Source: Bradyrhizobium canariense
GTDB lineage: Bacteria; Pseudomonadota; Alphaproteobacteria; Rhizobiales; Xanthobacteraceae
Length of the DNA: 64,000 nt
Direction of reading: 5' to 3'
NCBI RefSeq assembly: GCF_018130465.1
Contig: NZ_JAFCKJ010000001.1
Span: forward strand, 744,001-808,000
Under the pieces are notes generated by a model. That model ran no database searches and had not been told where the DNA came from. It worked only from the letters and a program-made list of their open reading frames with translations. A program made the position numbers and the translations under genes. The number at the start of each line of letters is the position of its first letter. Positions within the stretch are counted from its first letter, which is position 1. Positions 26,226 to 36,350 of the stretch are shown here, in pieces.

Positions 26226-27293
26226 TTACGCCACCTTCGGGGCGAGCTCGCCCTTGGCGTAGCGCTTGGCCATCTCGGCCGTCGTCAGCACCTTCTTGAT
26301 CTTGGAGGCTTGCCCGGCGGTATTGAATTCCTGGAGCCGCTGCTTGCACAGCTTGGTCATCGCTTCCATCGCGGGCTTCAGGTACTTGCGCGGGTCGAAC
26401 TCTTCCGGATTGTCCTTGAGCACTTTCCGGATCTGGCCGGTCATCGCCATGCGGTTGTCGGTGTCGATGTTGATCTTGCGCACGCCGTTCTTGATGCCGC
26501 GCTGGATCTCGGCCACCGGCACGCCCCAGGTCGGCTTCATCTTGCCGCCATAGGTGTTGATGATGTCCTGGAGGTCCTGCGGCACCGACGAGGAGCCGTG
26601 CATGACGAGATGCATGTTCGGCAGCTTGCGGTGGATCTCCTCGATCACGTTCATGGCGAGGATGTCGCCGTCGGGCTTGCGGGTGAATTTGTAGGCGCCG
26701 TGCGAAGTCCCCATCGCGATCGCGAGCGCGTCGACCTGGGTCTCCTGGACGAACTTCACGGCTTCATCCGGATTGGTCAGGAGCTGGTCGTGGCTGAGCT
26801 TGCCCTCGGCGCCGTGGCCGTCTTCCTTGTCGCCCATGCCGGTCTCGAGCGAGCCGAGCACGCCGAGCTCGCCCTCGACCGAGATGCCGCCGAGATGGGC
26901 CATGTCGGTCACGGTCTTGGTGACGCCGACATTGTAGCTCCAGTCGCCGGGGGTCTTGCCGTCAGCCTTGAGCGAGCCGTCCATCATGACCGAGGTGAAG
27001 CCGGCCTGGATCGCGGTCATGCAGGTCGCCGCTTCATTACCGTGGTCGAGATGCACGCAGACCGGGATGTGCGGGTAGATCTCGGTCACCGCGTCCATCA
27101 TGTGCTTGAGCATGATGTCGTTGGCGTAGGAGCGCGCACCGCGCGAGGCCTGGATGATGACCGGCGCGTCGACCTGGTTGGCCGCGTCCATGATCGCCAG
27201 CGCCTGCTCCATGTTGTTGATGTTGAAGGCCGGTACGCCGTAATCGTTCTCCGCCGCATGGTCGAGCAATTGACGCAACGTGATCCGAGCCAT
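26226..27293 (-). CDS. fba: Class II fructose-bisphosphate aldolase, Calvin-cycle subtype
   Basis: This 355-residue zinc enzyme has metal ligands in [23 protein letters not shown] and [19 protein letters not shown] contacts phosphate. It is the longer form typical of CbbA-like enzymes in photosynthetic and autotrophic bacteria. It is the third gene in the order gap, pgk, fba (class II), fba (class I). The same reaction is served twice here by unrelated folds. The symbol fba is used for the class II enzyme only. Confidence 0.95.
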   Translation of the reverse strand: MARITLRQLLDHAAENDYGVPAFNINNMEQALAIMDAANQVDAPVIIQASRGARSYANDIMLKHMMDAVTEIYPHIPVCVHLDHGNEAATCMTAIQAGFTSVMMDGSLKADGKTPGDWSYNVGVTKTVTDMAHLGGISVEGELGVLGSLETGMGDKEDGHGAEGKLSHDQLLTNPDEAVKFVQETQVDALAIAMGTSHGAYKFTRKPDGDILAMNVIEEIHRKLPNMHLVMHGSSSVPQDLQDIINTYGGKMKPTWGVPVAEIQRGIKNGVRKINIDTDNRMAMTGQIRKVLKDNPEEFDPRKYLKPAMEAMTKLCKQRLQEFNTAGQASKIKKVLTTAEMAKRYAKGELAPKVA

Positions 27294-27360
27294 GTGTCTT
27301 TTTCTCCCGTTTGGGCCTGCAAGGCCTCTGCTTGACGGCCGCTAACTACTTGCCGACTGA

Positions 27361-28557
27361 TTACTTGGTGCGCAGAACTTCGACGCCGGGCAGGGGTTTG
27401 CCTTCCATCCATTCAAGAAATGCGCCACCGGCGGTCGAGACATAGGTGAACTGACCGGCCACATGGGCCTGGTTGAGGGCCGCGACGGTGTCGCCGCCGC
27501 CCGCGATCGAGATCAGCTTCTTGGCCTTGGTGCGCTCGGCGGCATGCTTGGCGGCGGACATCGTGCCGCGGTCGAAGGGCTGCATCTCGAAGGCACCGAG
27601 CGGTCCGTTCCAGACCAGCGTCGCCGCATCGTCGATGGCGGCATGGACACGCGCGATCGACTGCGGACCGACGTCGAGGATCATGCCGTCGGCCGGGATC
27701 GCGTCGAGGCCATAGGCGTGCGAAGGCGCGTTGGCCGCGAAATGATAGGCGACGGTGGCGTCGACCGGCAGGATGATGGCGCAGTTGGCGGCTTCCGCCT
27801 TCTCCATGATGCGCAGCGCAGTCGCGGCGAGATCCTTCTCGGCCAGCGACTTGCCGATACCGACGCCCTGGGCGTGCAGGAAGGTGTTGGCCATGCCGCC
27901 GCCGATCACCAGCGCGTCGACCTTGGTCACGAGGTTTTCGAGCAGGTCGATCTTGGTCGAGACCTTTGCGCCGCCGATGATCGCGATGACGGGCTTGGTC
28001 GGTGAGCCCAGCGCCTTCTCCAGCGCGACCAGCTCGGCCTGCATGGTGCGGCCGGCATAGGCCGGCAGCTTGTGGCCGAGGCCTTCGGTCGAGGCGTGGG
28101 CGCGGTGCGCGGCCGAGAACGCGTCGTTGACCCAGATGTCGCCGAGTTTTGCGAGCTCCGCGACAAAGGCCGGATCGTTCTTCTCTTCCTCTTTGTGGAA
28201 GCGGGTATTTTCGAGACAGAGAATGTCGCCGTCCTTCAAGCCGGCAACGGCCGTGGCGGCGGGCTCGCCGATGCAGTCGTCGGCGAAGGCGACGGGCTTC
28301 TTCAGGACCTTCGCGAGCGCCTCGGCAACCGGCTTGAGCGAGTCCTTGGCATCGCGCCCTTTCGGCCGGCCGAAATGCGCGAGCAGGATGACCTTGCCGC
28401 CCTTGTCCGAGATTTCGGTGATGGTCGGCGCGACGCGCTCGAGCCGGGTCGCGTCGCTGACGCGCCCGTTGTCCATGGGCACGTTGAGATCGACGCGCAG
28501 CAGCACGCGCTTGCCCTTCACGTCGACGTCGTCGAGGGTGCGGAATGATTTCGTCAT
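27361..28557 (-). CDS. pgk: Phosphoglycerate kinase
   Basis: This 398-residue enzyme converts 1,3-bisphosphoglycerate and ADP to 3-phosphoglycerate and ATP (reverse in the Calvin cycle). Motifs include [14 protein letters not shown] at the start, [10 protein letters not shown], and [13 protein letters not shown] near the C-terminus. ATG 28557 gives the normal start [16 protein letters not shown] palindromic repeat (28564-28700) separates it from gap upstream, which could lower its transcript level relative to gap. Confidence 0.97.
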   Translation of the reverse strand: MTKSFRTLDDVDVKGKRVLLRVDLNVPMDNGRVSDATRLERVAPTITEISDKGGKVILLAHFGRPKGRDAKDSLKPVAEALAKVLKKPVAFADDCIGEPAATAVAGLKDGDILCLENTRFHKEEEKNDPAFVAELAKLGDIWVNDAFSAAHRAHASTEGLGHKLPAYAGRTMQAELVALEKALGSPTKPVIAIIGGAKVSTKIDLLENLVTKVDALVIGGGMANTFLHAQGVGIGKSLAEKDLAATALRIMEKAEAANCAIILPVDATVAYHFAANAPSHAYGLDAIPADGMILDVGPQSIARVHAAIDDAATLVWNGPLGAFEMQPFDRGTMSAAKHAAERTKAKKLISIAGGGDTVAALNQAHVAGQFTYVSTAGGAFLEWMEGKPLPGVEVLRTK

Positions 28558-28563
28558 TGGAGG

Positions 28564-28700
28564 CCCTTGTCCCGGGCGCACCGCGGCGCGTAGTGCCGCT
28601 GTGCAGAACCGGGACCCACGTTGCGGCGAGTCCCGCGGTTAAATGGGTCCCGGCTCTGCGACGCAGCGTTTCACGCTGCATCGCGTCCGGGACACGAGAG
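28564..28700. repeat. Palindromic intergenic repeat, family A copy 2
   Basis: TTGTCCCGGGCGCACCGC at the left faces GCGTCCGGGACACGAG at the right. ACCGGGACCCA at one inner position is mirrored by TGGGTCCCGG, so the halves fold on each other. It has the same layout as 4470-4610 and 45973-46110. It occupies nearly the whole gap between gap and pgk. Confidence 0.85.
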
Positions 28701-28705
28701 CGTTG

Positions 28706-29713
<1,008 letters not shown>

Positions 29714-29812
29714 GTTTCGTCTCCTTATGACCGTTCAATGACGGGTGTTCGATAACGCCAATCATCCCGCACAACGCGCTTAGCGCGCCTGCGAGGGTTT
29801 TTTTAGGGCGGA

Positions 29813-29831
29813 CGCCCGGTTCAGCCGGGCG
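29813..29831. promoter_or_regulatory. Hairpin in the gap leader/tkt 3' region
   Basis: CGCCCGG (29813-29819) and CCGGGCG (29825-29831) close a TTCAG loop, and seven T lie on the plus-strand side at 29799-29805. For the minus-strand genes this gives a hairpin followed by A-rich RNA, so it is not a standard terminator. It may be part of the gap leader or a weak 3' end of tkt. Confidence 0.4.
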
Positions 29832-29884
29832 GTGCTTGATCATATGAGGAGTTACGTAGTCCTTTTTTTTGGCAAGCTCAACTC

Positions 29885-31870
29885 TCAGGAAACGCGCTTC
29901 AGCACGGCGTTCACCGCAGCCTCGGCGGTAATCCCGAAATGCTGGAATATCTTGTTGAGAGGGGCGCTGGCACCGAACGAGTGCATGCCGATAAATTCGC
30001 CATCCTGGCCGATCACGGCGTCCCAGCCCCAGCGCACCGCGGCCTCGATCGCGACCTTGATCGGTGCGTTCCCGATGATCTCGTCGCGGCGCTCCTTTGG
30101 TTGCGCTAGCAAGAGCTCGAGCGATGGCACGGAGACCACCCGTGTCGGAATGCCGCGCTCGGCGAGCTGCTTCTGGGCGGCCACGGCCATCTCGACCTCC
30201 GAGCCCGAGGCGAAAAGCGTCGCCTTGGCTTCACCCTGCGCGGCCACCAGTTCGTAAGCCCCGTACCGGCAGGGGCTCTCGTTCGGCGCCGTCGTGCGAA
30301 GCTGCGGCAGGTTCTGCCGCGTCAGCGCCAGCACGGTCGGGCCGTCGATGCGGTTCAGCGCGAGCTCCCAGCATTCGGCGACCTCAATGGAATCGCAGGG
30401 GCGGAACACGCGCATGTTCGGAATGGCGCGAAGCGCGGCGAGATGCTCGACCGGCTGATGGGTCGGGCCGTCTTCGCCGAGGCCGATGGAGTCGTGCGTC
30501 ATCACGTAGACGACGCCGGCGCCCATCAACGCGGCAAGGCGCATTGCGGGCCGCGCGTAGTCGGTGAACACCAGGAAGGTCGCGCCGTTCGGCGCAAAAC
30601 CGCCGTGCAGGAAGATGCCGTTCATCGCCGCGCACATGCCGTGCTCGCGGATGCCGTAATGGATGAAGCGGCCCTTCGGCGTCTTGGCGGAGAAGGCGGT
30701 TGCCGACTTCGCCTTGTTGTTGTTGGAGCCGGTGAGGTCGGCCGAGCCGGCCAGGAACTCCATCGGCATTGCGCCGGCAATGACTTCGATCACGGCTTCG
30801 GAGGATTTGCGGGTGGCCGCGGTCATCGGCTTTTCCAGCAGCTCCTTCTTGTAGGCGCGCACTGCCTTGGCGAGCGCGGCCGGACGCTCATGGCGCAGCC
30901 GGCGTTCGAACTCGGCGCGCTTGCGGCTGCCGAGCTCTCCGAGCCTGCCTTCCCATTCCTGCCGGGTTGCCGCGCCGCGGCTGCCTGCCGCGCGCCACGC
31001 CTTCAGCACGTCGTCGGGCACCGAGAACGGCTCGAGTGAGATGCCCAGGTTTTCCTTGGCCGCCTTGAGTTCGTCCGCGCCGAGCGCCTCGCCGTGCACC
31101 TTGTTCGTGCCGGCCTTATGCGGCGCGCCGTAGCCGATGGTGGTGCGGCAGGCGATCAGCGTCGGCTTGTTCGACTTCTTCGCGCGGGTAAGCGCGGCTG
31201 CGATCGCGCCCTGGTCCTGGCCGTCGATCTTCTCGGCGGCCCACCCGCACGCCTTGAAGCGCTTCACCTGGTCGACCGAATCCGAGAGCGAGGTCGGGCC
31301 GTCGATCGAGATGCCGTTGTCGTCGTAGAGCACGATCAGCTTGTTGAGCTTCCAGTGCCCGGCCATCGCGATCGCTTCCTGCGAGATGCCTTCCATCAGG
31401 TCGCCGTCGGAGGCGATCACATAGGTGTGGTGATCGACGATCTTCTTGCCGAATTCTGCGGCGAGCATCTTTTCAGCGAGCGCCATGCCGACCGCGGTCG
31501 AGATGCCCTGGCCGAGCGGGCCCGTGGTGGTCTCGATCCCCTTGGTGTGGCCGTGTTCGGGATGTCCCGGCGTCAGCGATCCCAGCTGGCGGAAGTTCTT
31601 GAGCTGGTCGATCGTCATCTCGGGGCTGCCGATCAGATACAGCAGCGAATAGAGCAGCATTGAGCCGTGCCCGGCCGAGAGCACGAAGCGGTCCCGGTCC
31701 GGCCAGTCCAGCGCGGTGACGTCGAATTTCAGGAATTGCGTGAACAGCACGGTCGCCATGTCGGCGGCGCCCATCGGCAGGCCCGGATGACCCGATTTCG
31801 CCTTCTCGACGCCGTCCATGGCAAGGCCGCGGATCGCATTGGCCATACGGTTGTGATCGACCTGCGTCAT
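29885..31870 (-). CDS. tkt: Transketolase
   Basis: This 661-residue thiamine-diphosphate enzyme moves two-carbon units in the pentose phosphate and Calvin cycles. It contains the [17 protein letters not shown] start region, the ThDP/Mg motif [10 protein letters not shown] with a downstream DDNGISIDG, and the pyrimidine-domain catalytic segment [38 protein letters not shown] follows. Length is normal. It is first in the tkt-gap-pgk-fba order on the minus strand, with 171 bases to gap, so it may have its own or a shared promoter. Confidence 0.97.
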   Translation of the reverse strand: MTQVDHNRMANAIRGLAMDGVEKAKSGHPGLPMGAADMATVLFTQFLKFDVTALDWPDRDRFVLSAGHGSMLLYSLLYLIGSPEMTIDQLKNFRQLGSLTPGHPEHGHTKGIETTTGPLGQGISTAVGMALAEKMLAAEFGKKIVDHHTYVIASDGDLMEGISQEAIAMAGHWKLNKLIVLYDDNGISIDGPTSLSDSVDQVKRFKACGWAAEKIDGQDQGAIAAALTRAKKSNKPTLIACRTTIGYGAPHKAGTNKVHGEALGADELKAAKENLGISLEPFSVPDDVLKAWRAAGSRGAATRQEWEGRLGELGSRKRAEFERRLRHERPAALAKAVRAYKKELLEKPMTAATRKSSEAVIEVIAGAMPMEFLAGSADLTGSNNNKAKSATAFSAKTPKGRFIHYGIREHGMCAAMNGIFLHGGFAPNGATFLVFTDYARPAMRLAALMGAGVVYVMTHDSIGLGEDGPTHQPVEHLAALRAIPNMRVFRPCDSIEVAECWELALNRIDGPTVLALTRQNLPQLRTTAPNESPCRYGAYELVAAQGEAKATLFASGSEVEMAVAAQKQLAERGIPTRVVSVPSLELLLAQPKERRDEIIGNAPIKVAIEAAVRWGWDAVIGQDGEFIGMHSFGASAPLNKIFQHFGITAEAAVNAVLKRVS

Positions 31871-32192
31871 GTCTGAAAATCCGTCTGAAATGAGGCGCTT
31901 GTGGCTGTATTTAGCCGCGCCGGAAGGAGCCTTTCGGCCGCTGGGGTCGCGGCTGGGATAGCATCTCGGTTCCAGCAGGCCAAGGCAATCAAACGCCGAT
32001 TTGGCCGTAAAAGTTGCTTAGCAGTGCATAGTTTCGCGGTGGCGTTGCGCTTCCCTAGCTTGCCACGTAAATTTCTGCTTCTAACCGCTTGCCGAACCGA
32101 GTCTTTTGCCGGACGGCAAGCTCCAGGAAAAGCCCAAGGAAAAGCCCACGGGCAAGACCACGGGCAAGGCCACAGGTTCCGCCGCTGACTGC
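31871..32192. other. Divergent intergenic region between tkt and DUF4164 gene
   Basis: These 322 bases must hold the promoters for tkt (minus) and the DUF4164-zapA pair (plus). AT-richer stretches lie at 31980-32090. Repeated AAGCCCAAGGAA and GGGCAAGRCCAC units lie at 32125-32175. A TTG-started extension of DUF4164 at 32106 would read through those units as Lys/Pro/Thr-rich residues. I see no clear operator or RNA gene. Confidence 0.5.
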
Positions 32193-32513
32193 ATGAACGA
32201 TCGCCTTTCCAACAGCTCTGCCATGACGGAGTCCTCTGCCGTCGAGATCGAGATCGCGACCCGCAGGCTCATGGCGGCGCTCGACTCGCTCGAAAGCGCG
32301 GTGGAGCGGCGACGCGACGCCGATCGCGACGAGAACGAGCTTGCGGCGCGGATCCAGGCGCTGGGCGCGGACCGCTCGCGGCTTGCCGACGAGCTCGATG
32401 GCGCACTGGTGAAGGCGCGCAAGCTCGAGCGCTCCAGCCGCGAGATCTCCGATCGGCTGGATTCCGCGATCGTCACGATACGCTCGGTGCTCGATACCGG
32501 AGAGGACGGATGA
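32193..32513 (+). CDS. DUF4164 family coiled-coil protein
   Basis: This protein of about 106 residues is an uninterrupted amphipathic helix (EIEIATRRLMAALDSLESAV, RRRDADRDENELAARIQALG). It matches the small alphaproteobacterial DUF4164 family that sits before zapA. Its stop overlaps the zapA start (ATGA), so the two are coupled. Start is uncertain: ATG 32193, ATG 32223 or TTG 32106 are possible and none has a clear ribosome-binding site. A role in septum assembly with ZapA is suggested by position only. Confidence 0.82.
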   Translation: MNDRLSNSSAMTESSAVEIEIATRRLMAALDSLESAVERRRDADRDENELAARIQALGADRSRLADELDGALVKARKLERSSREISDRLDSAIVTIRSVLDTGEDG

Positions 32514-32893
32514 GCCACATCAACGTCACCATCAACGGCCGGCAATACCGCATGGCCTGCGAGGAGGGCCAGGAGGTGCGGCTGCTCAAGCTCGCCGAAA
32601 GCCTGGAGACGCGAATCCAGTCGCTGCGCGGAAAATTCGGCGAGATCGGTGATGCCAGGCTCACCGTGATGGCGGCGCTGACCGTCTGCGACGAGCTGGT
32701 CGACGCCGGCAACCGCATCCGGACCATGGAGCAGGAGCTGACCGAACTGCGGGATTTCCGCAACGCCGCCGTCGAGCGCGCCCGGTTGACCCAGACCGCA
32801 GTGGTGAATGCGCTGAACTCGGCCGCCGAACGCATCGAGAAGTCGACCCAGGTCCTGAACCGGACCGTCGGCAACGGGATCGCTATCGGCTGA
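32510..32893 (+). CDS. zapA: Cell division protein ZapA
   Basis: This 127-residue protein has an N-terminal globular domain (INVTINGRQYRMACEEGQEV, RLLKLAESLETRIQSLRGKF, DARLTVMAALTVCDELVDA) and a C-terminal coiled coil, as in ZapA proteins that crosslink FtsZ filaments. It is coupled to DUF4164 by ATGA. The order zapA, 6S RNA, 5-formyl-THF cyclo-ligase is conserved in many proteobacteria and supports this call. Confidence 0.94.
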   Translation: MSHINVTINGRQYRMACEEGQEVRLLKLAESLETRIQSLRGKFGEIGDARLTVMAALTVCDELVDAGNRIRTMEQELTELRDFRNAAVERARLTQTAVVNALNSAAERIEKSTQVLNRTVGNGIAIG

Positions 32894-32911
32894 AGGACGG
32901 TTTCCTTGTGG

Positions 32912-33034
32912 CCCATCCTTCGAGACGCCCACTTTTGGCGGGCTCCTCAGGATGAGGTCTTGTTTCGCGGTAAAATCTCAAACCCTCATGGTGAGGAGCC
33001 CGCCCAGGCGGGCGTCTCGAACCATGCAGGCCCG
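32912..33034. repeat. Palindromic intergenic repeat, family C copy 2
   Basis: CATCCTTCGAGACGCCC followed by GGGCTCCTCAGGATGAGG forms one half, and CCTCATGGTGAGGAGCCCGC with GCGGGCGTCTCGAACCATG forms the other. The two halves also mirror each other. It is related to 51027-51139 and 5577-5699. It lies between zapA and the 6S RNA. Confidence 0.85.
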
Positions 33035-33104
33035 GAATTTTCGCCACATCCGGGCGGCCGCGTGGGATCGCTATGGCGATTCGTCAGCATCGTTGTTACA
33101 TTGC

Positions 33105-33270
33105 CCAAGCGAGGCTGCGACGCGCGTCAGGAGCCATTATCCCCGGGGCCTTATCGATCCTTTAGGGAACTGTCCCTGGCCGGGCCCGTGGGCCCGGACA
33201 TATGGTGCCCACCTACTTTCGTAGGGAACTCCGGGATCGAGTGCTTCAACGGCGTTCGCGGCTTCGCACT
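33105..33270 (+). ncRNA. ssrS: 6S RNA (SsrS)
   Basis: Called from structure and position. A 12-bp closing stem pairs GCGAGGCTGCGA (33109-33120) with TCGCGGCTTCGC (33256-33267), with two G-U pairs. An inner stem pairs TCGATCC (33154-33160) with GGATCGA (33234-33240). Between them are AGGGAACTGTCCCT, a CCGGGCCCGTGGGCCCGG hairpin and CTACTTTCGTAG. The whole is a long hairpin with a central open region of about 165 bases. zapA lies before it and 5-formyl-THF cyclo-ligase after it, the classic 6S RNA setting. 6S RNA binds sigma-70 RNA polymerase in stationary phase. Ends are approximate. Confidence 0.85.
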
Positions 33271-33320
33271 TTTGTCTGCTTGGTTTGTGCCTGTTGAAAC
33301 GACTGCGGCCAATTCAACAG

Positions 33321-33423
33321 GTGTCATGCCCCGGCTTGACCGGGGCATCCAGTACGCCGCGGCCTTTGTGTGAATCACCACCGCCTCTGGAATACTGGAT
33401 CACCCGCCTTCGCGGGTGATGAC
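33321..33423. repeat. Palindromic intergenic repeat, family B copy 2
   Basis: The hairpin ATGCCCCGGCTTGACCGGGGCAT is followed by CCAGTACGCCGCGG, then CTCTGGAATACTGGATCACC and the hairpin CACCCGCCTTCGCGGGTG. It is closely similar to 20837-20939. It lies between the 6S RNA and the cyclo-ligase gene and may end the RNA transcript. Confidence 0.85.
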
Positions 33424-33438
33424 CGCGGGACCCAGCGC

Positions 33439-34035
33439 ATGACCAACTCCAAAGCCGAACTCCGTGCCAAAGCCCTCGCGGCGCGCGATGCGCTGAGCGA
33501 AAAGAAACGCACCGCCGCCGCCGCCAAGCTCGCCAAGCGCGGGCTGCCGTTCCAGCTCCTCCCTGGCAGCATCGTATCAGGCTATTCGCCGATCCGCAGC
33601 GAGATCGATCCGATGCCGCTGATGAAGAAGCTCGCCGAGGAGGGCGCCAGGCTCGCGCTGCCTTGCGTCACCGCGCGCGGCCAGTCGCTGATCTTCCGCA
33701 TCTTCCATCCGAACGACCGGCTAATGATGGGCCCGCTCGGCATTCCCGAGCCGTCTCCTGGGGCCGCTGAAGTCATTCCGGACATCATGCTGACGCCGCT
33801 CGCGGCCTTCGATCGTCTCGGCCATCGCATCGGCTATGGCGCGGGGCACTACGACCACACCTTCGCGCATTTGCGAAAAGGCAAGAACATCGTCGGCATC
33901 GGGCTCGCTTTTGCAGCGCAGGAGATCAAGGCGGTTCCGGCACTAGCCCACGACGTGGCGCTGGATTATGTGCTAACGGAATCGGACATATTCGATTTCC
34001 GGAGTTCTGAAGTTGCGCATTCTATTCGTGGGTGA
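33439..34035 (+). CDS. 5-formyltetrahydrofolate cyclo-ligase
   Basis: This 198-residue enzyme converts 5-formyl-THF to 5,10-methenyl-THF using ATP (YgfA/Fau family). The N-terminus KAELRAKALAARDALSEKKR and the signature GHRIGYGAGHYDHTFA fit well. ATG 33439 gives the family start; the longer open frame upstream is repeat DNA. It is linked to the 6S RNA as in E. coli ssrS-ygfA. The next gene starts inside its last 23 bases, which suggests coupling. Confidence 0.94.
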   Translation: MTNSKAELRAKALAARDALSEKKRTAAAAKLAKRGLPFQLLPGSIVSGYSPIRSEIDPMPLMKKLAEEGARLALPCVTARGQSLIFRIFHPNDRLMMGPLGIPEPSPGAAEVIPDIMLTPLAAFDRLGHRIGYGAGHYDHTFAHLRKGKNIVGIGLAFAAQEIKAVPALAHDVALDYVLTESDIFDFRSSEVAHSIRG

Positions 34036-34837
34036 TGTCGTCGGCCGTGCCGGGCGCAACGCCATCGCCGAATATCTGCCCGGCATGGTCAAGGACTGGT
34101 CGCTTGATTTCGTCGTCGTCAACGGCGAGAATTCCGCCGGCGGCTTCGGCATCACGGAAGCGATCTATCAGGAGTTTCTCGACGCCGGCGCCGACGCGGT
34201 GACGCTGGGCAATCACTCCTGGGACCAGCGCGAAGCACTGGTGTTCATCGAGCGCGCGGAGCGCCTGGTGCGGCCGGCGAACTATCCGCGCGGGACGCCC
34301 GGCCGCGGCGCCGCGTTGGTCGAGACCAAGAACGGCAAGCACGCGCTCGTCGTCAACGCGCTCGGCCGCGTCTTCATGACCCCGTTCGACGATCCCTTTG
34401 CAGCGCTGGAGCGCGAGCTCGGCGCCTGCCCGCTGGGCATAGCCGCGGACGCCATCGTCGTCGATTTCCATTGCGAGGCGACCAGCGAGAAGCAGGGCAT
34501 CGGCTTCTTCTGCGACGGCCGCGCCAGCCTCGTCGTCGGCACCCACACCCATGTGCCGACCGCCGACCACCAGATCCTGTCGGGCGGCACCGCCTACATG
34601 ACCGATGCCGGCATGACCGGCGACTACGACTCCATCATCGGCATGCAGAAGGAAGAACCGCTGCGGAGGTTCACGTCGGGCATTCCATCCGGCCGCTTCG
34701 AGCCGGCGGCGGGTGCGGCGACGTTGAGTGGCGTGGCCGTGGAGACCGACGACGCGACGGGCCTCGCGCTGCGGATCGCGCCAGTGCGTGCTGGCGGCAG
34801 GCTGGAGCCGACGACGCCGAAGTTCTGGCTGAGCTAG
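34013..34837 (+). CDS. YmdB-type metallophosphoesterase (TIGR00282)
   Basis: This 274-residue dinuclear metal phosphoesterase has RILFVGDVVGRAGR, VVVNGENSAGGFG, LGNHSWDQRE, VDFHCEATSEK and GTHTHVPTAD, all metal-ligand motifs of the family. Bacillus YmdB hydrolyses 2',3' cyclic nucleotides and affects biofilm fate. The start is TTG 34013 with GGAG eight bases earlier, overlapping the cyclo-ligase gene by 23 bases. A large palindromic repeat follows the stop codon. Confidence 0.93.
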   Translation: MRILFVGDVVGRAGRNAIAEYLPGMVKDWSLDFVVVNGENSAGGFGITEAIYQEFLDAGADAVTLGNHSWDQREALVFIERAERLVRPANYPRGTPGRGAALVETKNGKHALVVNALGRVFMTPFDDPFAALERELGACPLGIAADAIVVDFHCEATSEKQGIGFFCDGRASLVVGTHTHVPTADHQILSGGTAYMTDAGMTGDYDSIIGMQKEEPLRRFTSGIPSGRFEPAAGAATLSGVAVETDDATGLALRIAPVRAGGRLEPTTPKFWLS

Positions 34838-34850
34838 CTCCGCAAACTCA

Positions 34851-34980
34851 GTGTCGTCCCGGCGAAGGCCGGGACCCATACCGCGTGATCTATCGGTCGC
34901 GGACGGTGGCAATCCCGAACGACCAGTCTTCGCCAAACTCCTGCCAGTGGTTATGGGTCCCGGCCTTCGCCGGGACGACG
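34851..34980. repeat. Palindromic intergenic repeat, family D
   Basis: GTCGTCCCGGCGAAGGCCGG and CCGGCCTTCGCCGGGACGAC are near-perfect inverted arms that extend inward as GACCCATA and TATGGGTC. About 65 bases lie between them. It lies between two convergent genes (the phosphoesterase and the cytochrome c) and could terminate both. Confidence 0.85.
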
Positions 34981-35006
34981 CCGGAGGGTGATGCGCGAAC
35001 CTTGCA

Positions 35007-36350
35007 TCACTCCGCTGTCTGCTCCCGCAACCCCGCCACATCCTTCGCCGTCAGCTTCGAGCCCTTCGCACCGAACCGTGCGGTGACATAATTCGCCACC
35101 GCCGCGATCTCGTCGTCGCTATACGCGTTGCCGAACGCCGGCATCGACAGCGCACCATCCGGCGTATGCCGCTTGGTGCCTGAGATCACGATCTGCGCGA
35201 CGTTGGTGGCGGCGGGGTCGTTGACGGCCCAGGTGCCGGTCAATGTCGCCATCGGTGAGACCGGGCTCTCGCCGCTCCAGCCGTGGCAGCTGGCGCAGGC
35301 ACTGGCGAACACCTTCTTGCCGCGTGCATCCGCCGTGACGCCGTCCTTGTGCGAGGCGGGCCCGACGGGCGCCGTGGTCGCGGGCAGGTCGGGCGAGGGC
35401 ACGGGCGGCACGCTGCGCAAATAAGCAACGATGCTGCTTATGTCTTCGGGCGCGAACTGGCTAAAACTGTGGTCGACGGCTTCGCCCATCGGACCCGAGG
35501 CCGAGCCATGGCCCGGCGCATGGCCGAGCGACAGATAGGAGATCAGGTCCTCGTCACGCCAGCTGCCGAGGCCCGTGGCCTTGTCCGACGAGATGTTGAA
35601 GGCGCGCCAGCCGGCCGTGATCGCGCCCGCAAATTTCTTGCGGTTGTCGAGCGCAAAACCGAGATTGCGCGGCGTATGGCATTCGCCGCAATGCGCCAGC
35701 GCTTCGGCGAGATACGCGCCTCTGTTCCACTCCGGGCTCTTCGAGGTATCGGGCGCAAAGCGCGTGTCCGGATTGAACACGGCGGACCAGAACAGCATCG
35801 CCCAGCGCTGGTTGAACGGGAACGACAGCGTGTTGTCCGGCGCCTTCGCGCGCACTGCCGGCAGGCTGAACAGATAGGCCTTCACCGCCAGCACGTCCTC
35901 GTCGGTCATGAAGGTGTAGGACGTGTACGGCATCGCCGGATAGAGCCGCGCGCCGTCACGGCGCTTGCCGTGCTGGACCGCGCCCAGGAAATCCTGGTCG
36001 CTGTAATTGCCGATGCCGGTGTCCTTGTCCGGCGTGATGTTGGTGGAATAGAGCGTGCCGAACGGCAGCTTGAAGGCGAGCCCGCCGGAATAGTCCTTCT
36101 CGCCCGGCTTGGTGTGGCAGACCATGCAGTCGGCCGCCTTCGCGAGGTATTCGCCGCGCTCGACCAGGCTCGCCTTCTCGAGCTTCGCCGGCACGCCCGT
36201 GGGTTTGCCGGCCCGATAATCCGCCAGCGCCACCTTGGGGCCGCCGGCGAAGTCGAGCGGGCCGGGCCCGCGGATGATCCAGACGCCTGATACCACCGCG
36301 ACGATGGCGATCACAATGAGACTTGTGAGGATACGCATCTTGCCGCTCAT
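35007..36350 (-). CDS. Triheme cytochrome c subunit of a membrane dehydrogenase
   Basis: These 447 residues have an N-terminal membrane anchor (ILTSLIVIAIVAVVSGVWII) and three c-type heme motifs: CMVCH (about 75), CGECH (about 221) and CASCH (about 357). The layout matches the cytochrome subunits of alcohol, gluconate and aldehyde dehydrogenases that pass electrons to ubiquinone or an oxidase. Its start overlaps the stop of the molybdoprotein gene (ATGA). With that subunit and the [2Fe-2S] subunit it forms a three-part oxidoreductase. Substrate is unknown; aldehydes or N-heterocycles are the likeliest classes. Confidence 0.92.
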   Translation of the reverse strand: MSGKMRILTSLIVIAIVAVVSGVWIIRGPGPLDFAGGPKVALADYRAGKPTGVPAKLEKASLVERGEYLAKAADCMVCHTKPGEKDYSGGLAFKLPFGTLYSTNITPDKDTGIGNYSDQDFLGAVQHGKRRDGARLYPAMPYTSYTFMTDEDVLAVKAYLFSLPAVRAKAPDNTLSFPFNQRWAMLFWSAVFNPDTRFAPDTSKSPEWNRGAYLAEALAHCGECHTPRNLGFALDNRKKFAGAITAGWRAFNISSDKATGLGSWRDEDLISYLSLGHAPGHGSASGPMGEAVDHSFSQFAPEDISSIVAYLRSVPPVPSPDLPATTAPVGPASHKDGVTADARGKKVFASACASCHGWSGESPVSPMATLTGTWAVNDPAATNVAQIVISGTKRHTPDGALSMPAFGNAYSDDEIAAVANYVTARFGAKGSKLTAKDVAGLREQTAE

